Positions 5,869 to 7,164 of a stretch of DNA of 7,164 bases are shown piece by piece (position 1 is the stretch's first letter; every line of letters begins with the position of its first letter). The notes below the pieces were generated by a model that worked only from the letters and a program-made list of their open reading frames with translations, ran no database searches and was not told where the DNA came from. The translations under genes and the position numbers were made by a program. This DNA is from DASQUK01 sp046723645 (GTDB lineage: Bacteria; Actinomycetota; Acidimicrobiia; Acidimicrobiales; VFJN01): assembly GCA_046723645.1 (NCBI GenBank), contig JBKOUY010000214.1:1-7164 (forward strand). The letters are read 5' to 3'.

Positions 5869-6327
5869 GTGAACGACGACGAGCGCTGGCTGGCCCTGGC
5901 GGTCGAACAGGCGCGGATCGGCCGGGCCGAGGGCGGCATCCCGATTGGCGCCGTGCTCGTGGCCGACGGACGGGCGCTGGGCGCCGGGCGCAATCGCCGG
6001 GTCCAGCTCGGCAGCGCCATCCGCCACGGCGAGACCGACGCGATCGAGAACGCCGGGCGGCTGTCGGCGGCCACCTACCGGCGGTCCACCATGTTCACGA
6101 CGCTGTCGCCATGCTTCATGTGCGCGGGCACGATCCTGCTCTACGGCATCCCGCGGGTGGTGATCGGCGAGAACGCCACCTTTCTCGGCGCCGAGGGCCT
6201 GCTGCGCCAGCAGGGCGTCGAGCTGGTCGTGCTCGATTCGGCAGAGTGCCGCCAGCTCATGCGCGAGTTCATCGCCGCCGAGCCGGAGCTCTGGCACGAG
6301 GACATCGGCGAGGTGCAGCCGGGATAG
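5869..6327 (+). CDS. Cytosine deaminase, FCY1-like (CDA/nucleoside deaminase fold)
   Basis: A 152-residue zinc deaminase likely to convert cytosine to uracil plus ammonia in pyrimidine salvage. The zinc site is H53-G-E55 and P81-C82-x2-C85, with E55 as proton shuttle. The resemblance is to yeast cytosine deaminase rather than to TadA or cytidine deaminase: EGGIPIGAVL, RNRRVQLGS (N42), HGETDAIENAGRL, TTLSPCFMC, YGIPRVVIGEN and the C-terminal LWHEDIGE. The terminal Trp142 and Asp145 and Phe105 match residues that close over the base in the yeast enzyme. The start is GTG at 5869 with GGGGGTG just upstream; no better start gives this N-terminus. It is transcribed away from the operon and is probably not part of that pathway. 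A related activity on another amino-heterocycle cannot be excluded. Confidence 0.85.
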   Translation: MNDDERWLALAVEQARIGRAEGGIPIGAVLVADGRALGAGRNRRVQLGSAIRHGETDAIENAGRLSAATYRRSTMFTTLSPCFMCAGTILLYGIPRVVIGENATFLGAEGLLRQQGVELVVLDSAECRQLMREFIAAEPELWHEDIGEVQPG

Positions 6328-6330
6328 ACG

Positions 6331-7164
6331 TCAGCGTGACCTCGGCTTCCTCTGGCCGGCGGCGGTCCAGGCCCGGTCGAGCCGGGCGAGGCGCACCAGG
6401 CCCAGCCGCTCGTAGAAGCGCCCGGTGCCGGCGCGCTCGTCGTCGACCGCCACGGTCACGAGCATCCGATCGCAGCCGCCCAGCCGCAGGTACGGCGCCG
6501 CCGAGCGCACCAGCCACGAACCGACGCCCTGCGACCGGTAGCGCTCGTCGACCCACAGGTTCCAGGGCTCCGCCCAGCCGGCCAGGGCCGGGAGCAGGCC
6601 GCCGGCGGTGACGTCGGAGGCCACGTCGAACAGGCCGATGCTCTCGCCGGCGAGCTCGGCGGCGAACCGGGGAGCGAAGTCGCCCATGCGGCGGGCGAGC
6701 GCCAGTCCCTCGATCGGCACCGCCGACTGCGGCTCGAGGCGATCGATGCGGCCGGCGTAGAGCACTTCCTCGCGCTCCGGCTCCGGCGCGTAGCCCGCCG
6801 CCCGCAGGATCGCAGCGATGTGGGGCCAGGTGTCGGGGATGCCCGACACCGAGGGCACGAACATGCTCCCCGTGCACAGCCACTGTGGCTCCGCACCCCA
6901 GTCGGCGAGCAGGCGCAGGCCGGCCGCCAGCACGGCCTCGGCTGCGTCGCTGTCCGAGGGCCAGGCGAGGAGCCACGCGATCTCGCCGACGTCGCGGAAG
7001 GCGGGACCCACGTCGGCGGTCGCCCCGTACCGCAGCAGGTGAGCGGCGGCGACCACCCGGTCGCGGTCGACGGCCACCAGGGTGCGGCGGCGCAGGACCC
7101 AGGGGTCGACGATCGCCTCGCCGGGGTCACGGGTCAGGCGCTCGGCAAGGTAGGCGGCCGGCAG
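6331..7164 (-). CDS. GNAT-family N-acetyltransferase, 5' end outside window
   Basis: The 277 residues in view end at TGA 6333-6331. Coding sequence continues without a break to the window edge (LPAAYLAERLTRDP and on), so the internal GTG at 7077 is not the likely start. The C-terminal part carries the acetyl-CoA-binding motif R-x-x-G-x-G as YRSQGVGSWLV, preceded by NLWVDERYR and followed by FYERLGL, the usual order in GNAT enzymes. The N-terminal half (GEIAWLLAWP, AVLAAGLRLLADWGA) could be a second, degenerate GNAT domain, since the protein is longer than the roughly 150-residue single domain. The acceptor substrate is unknown: small molecule, antibiotic or protein are all possible. The gene converges on the deaminase with only 3 nt between the two stops. 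Confidence 0.8.
   Translation of the reverse strand: MPAAYLAERLTRDPGEAIVDPWVLRRRTLVAVDRDRVVAAAHLLRYGATADVGPAFRDVGEIAWLLAWPSDSDAAEAVLAAGLRLLADWGAEPQWLCTGSMFVPSVSGIPDTWPHIAAILRAAGYAPEPEREEVLYAGRIDRLEPQSAVPIEGLALARRMGDFAPRFAAELAGESIGLFDVASDVTAGGLLPALAGWAEPWNLWVDERYRSQGVGSWLVRSAAPYLRLGGCDRMLVTVAVDDERAGTGRFYERLGLVRLARLDRAWTAAGQRKPRSR
6829..6850. repeat. 9-bp hairpin with tetraloop inside the GNAT gene
   Basis: GGTGTCGGG (6829-6837) and CCCGACACC (6842-6850) are exact reverse complements separated by GATG. The element lies within coding sequence for SVSGIPDTW and has no U-tract, so it is not an obvious terminator. It may be only a chance product of GC-rich codons. Confidence 0.6.

Noticed and set aside
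5869..6327. Identity as tRNA adenosine deaminase TadA
   Set aside because: The zinc motifs are shared, but the C-terminal half and the terminal WHEDIGE match yeast-type cytosine deaminase instead.

Overview
The window is very GC-rich (roughly 70% by eye), with G/C-biased third codon positions, tight gene packing and GTG as an occasional start. Together with a KshA-like Rieske oxygenase, an acyl-CoA synthetase and a CaiB/BaiF-type CoA-transferase in one gene cluster, this points to an actinobacterium of the mycobacterial, Frankia or acidimicrobial kind. The exact genus cannot be read from the sequence.

Layout. Positions 5697 down to 1 hold one minus-strand operon. In transcription order it encodes: a COG2159-type amidohydrolase (5697-4600), a class II aldolase/adducin protein (4594-3821), a short-chain dehydrogenase (3795-3031), a KshA-like Rieske oxygenase alpha subunit (3021-1948), an AMP-forming acyl-CoA synthetase (1948-293), and a broken CaiB/BaiF CoA-transferase (274-1, running off the window). 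Gaps between genes are 5, 25, 9, -1 and 18 nt, so co-transcription and translational coupling are likely. A plausible promoter with an AT-rich inverted repeat over its -35 box lies at 5731-5766, just before the first gene. On the other side of this 171-bp divergent intergenic region, the plus strand carries a small cytosine deaminase of the yeast FCY1 type (5869-6327). A minus-strand GNAT acetyltransferase (6331-7164, 5' end outside the window) converges on it with a 3-nt gap.

How the genes may work together (inference). The operon has the parts of a catabolic module. The Rieske enzyme would hydroxylate a hydrophobic or ring-containing substrate, and the SDR would oxidise the alcohol. The amidohydrolase-fold enzyme would hydrolyse or decarboxylate an intermediate, and the aldolase-fold protein would act on a hydroxy-acid or ketol. 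The synthetase would make a CoA thioester, with a CoA-transferase meant to act on acyl-CoA. No ferredoxin reductase for the oxygenase and no regulator gene is visible. I do not recognise the exact pathway.

The most unusual structures are at the low-coordinate end. The CoA-transferase frame jumps from its N-terminal motif straight to a C-terminal motif in another frame (apparent internal deletion). A perfect 16-bp inverted repeat brackets the synthetase stop and the transferase start. Several operon enzymes also carry substitutions at usual active-site positions. The Rieske gene holds a perfect 26-bp palindrome.
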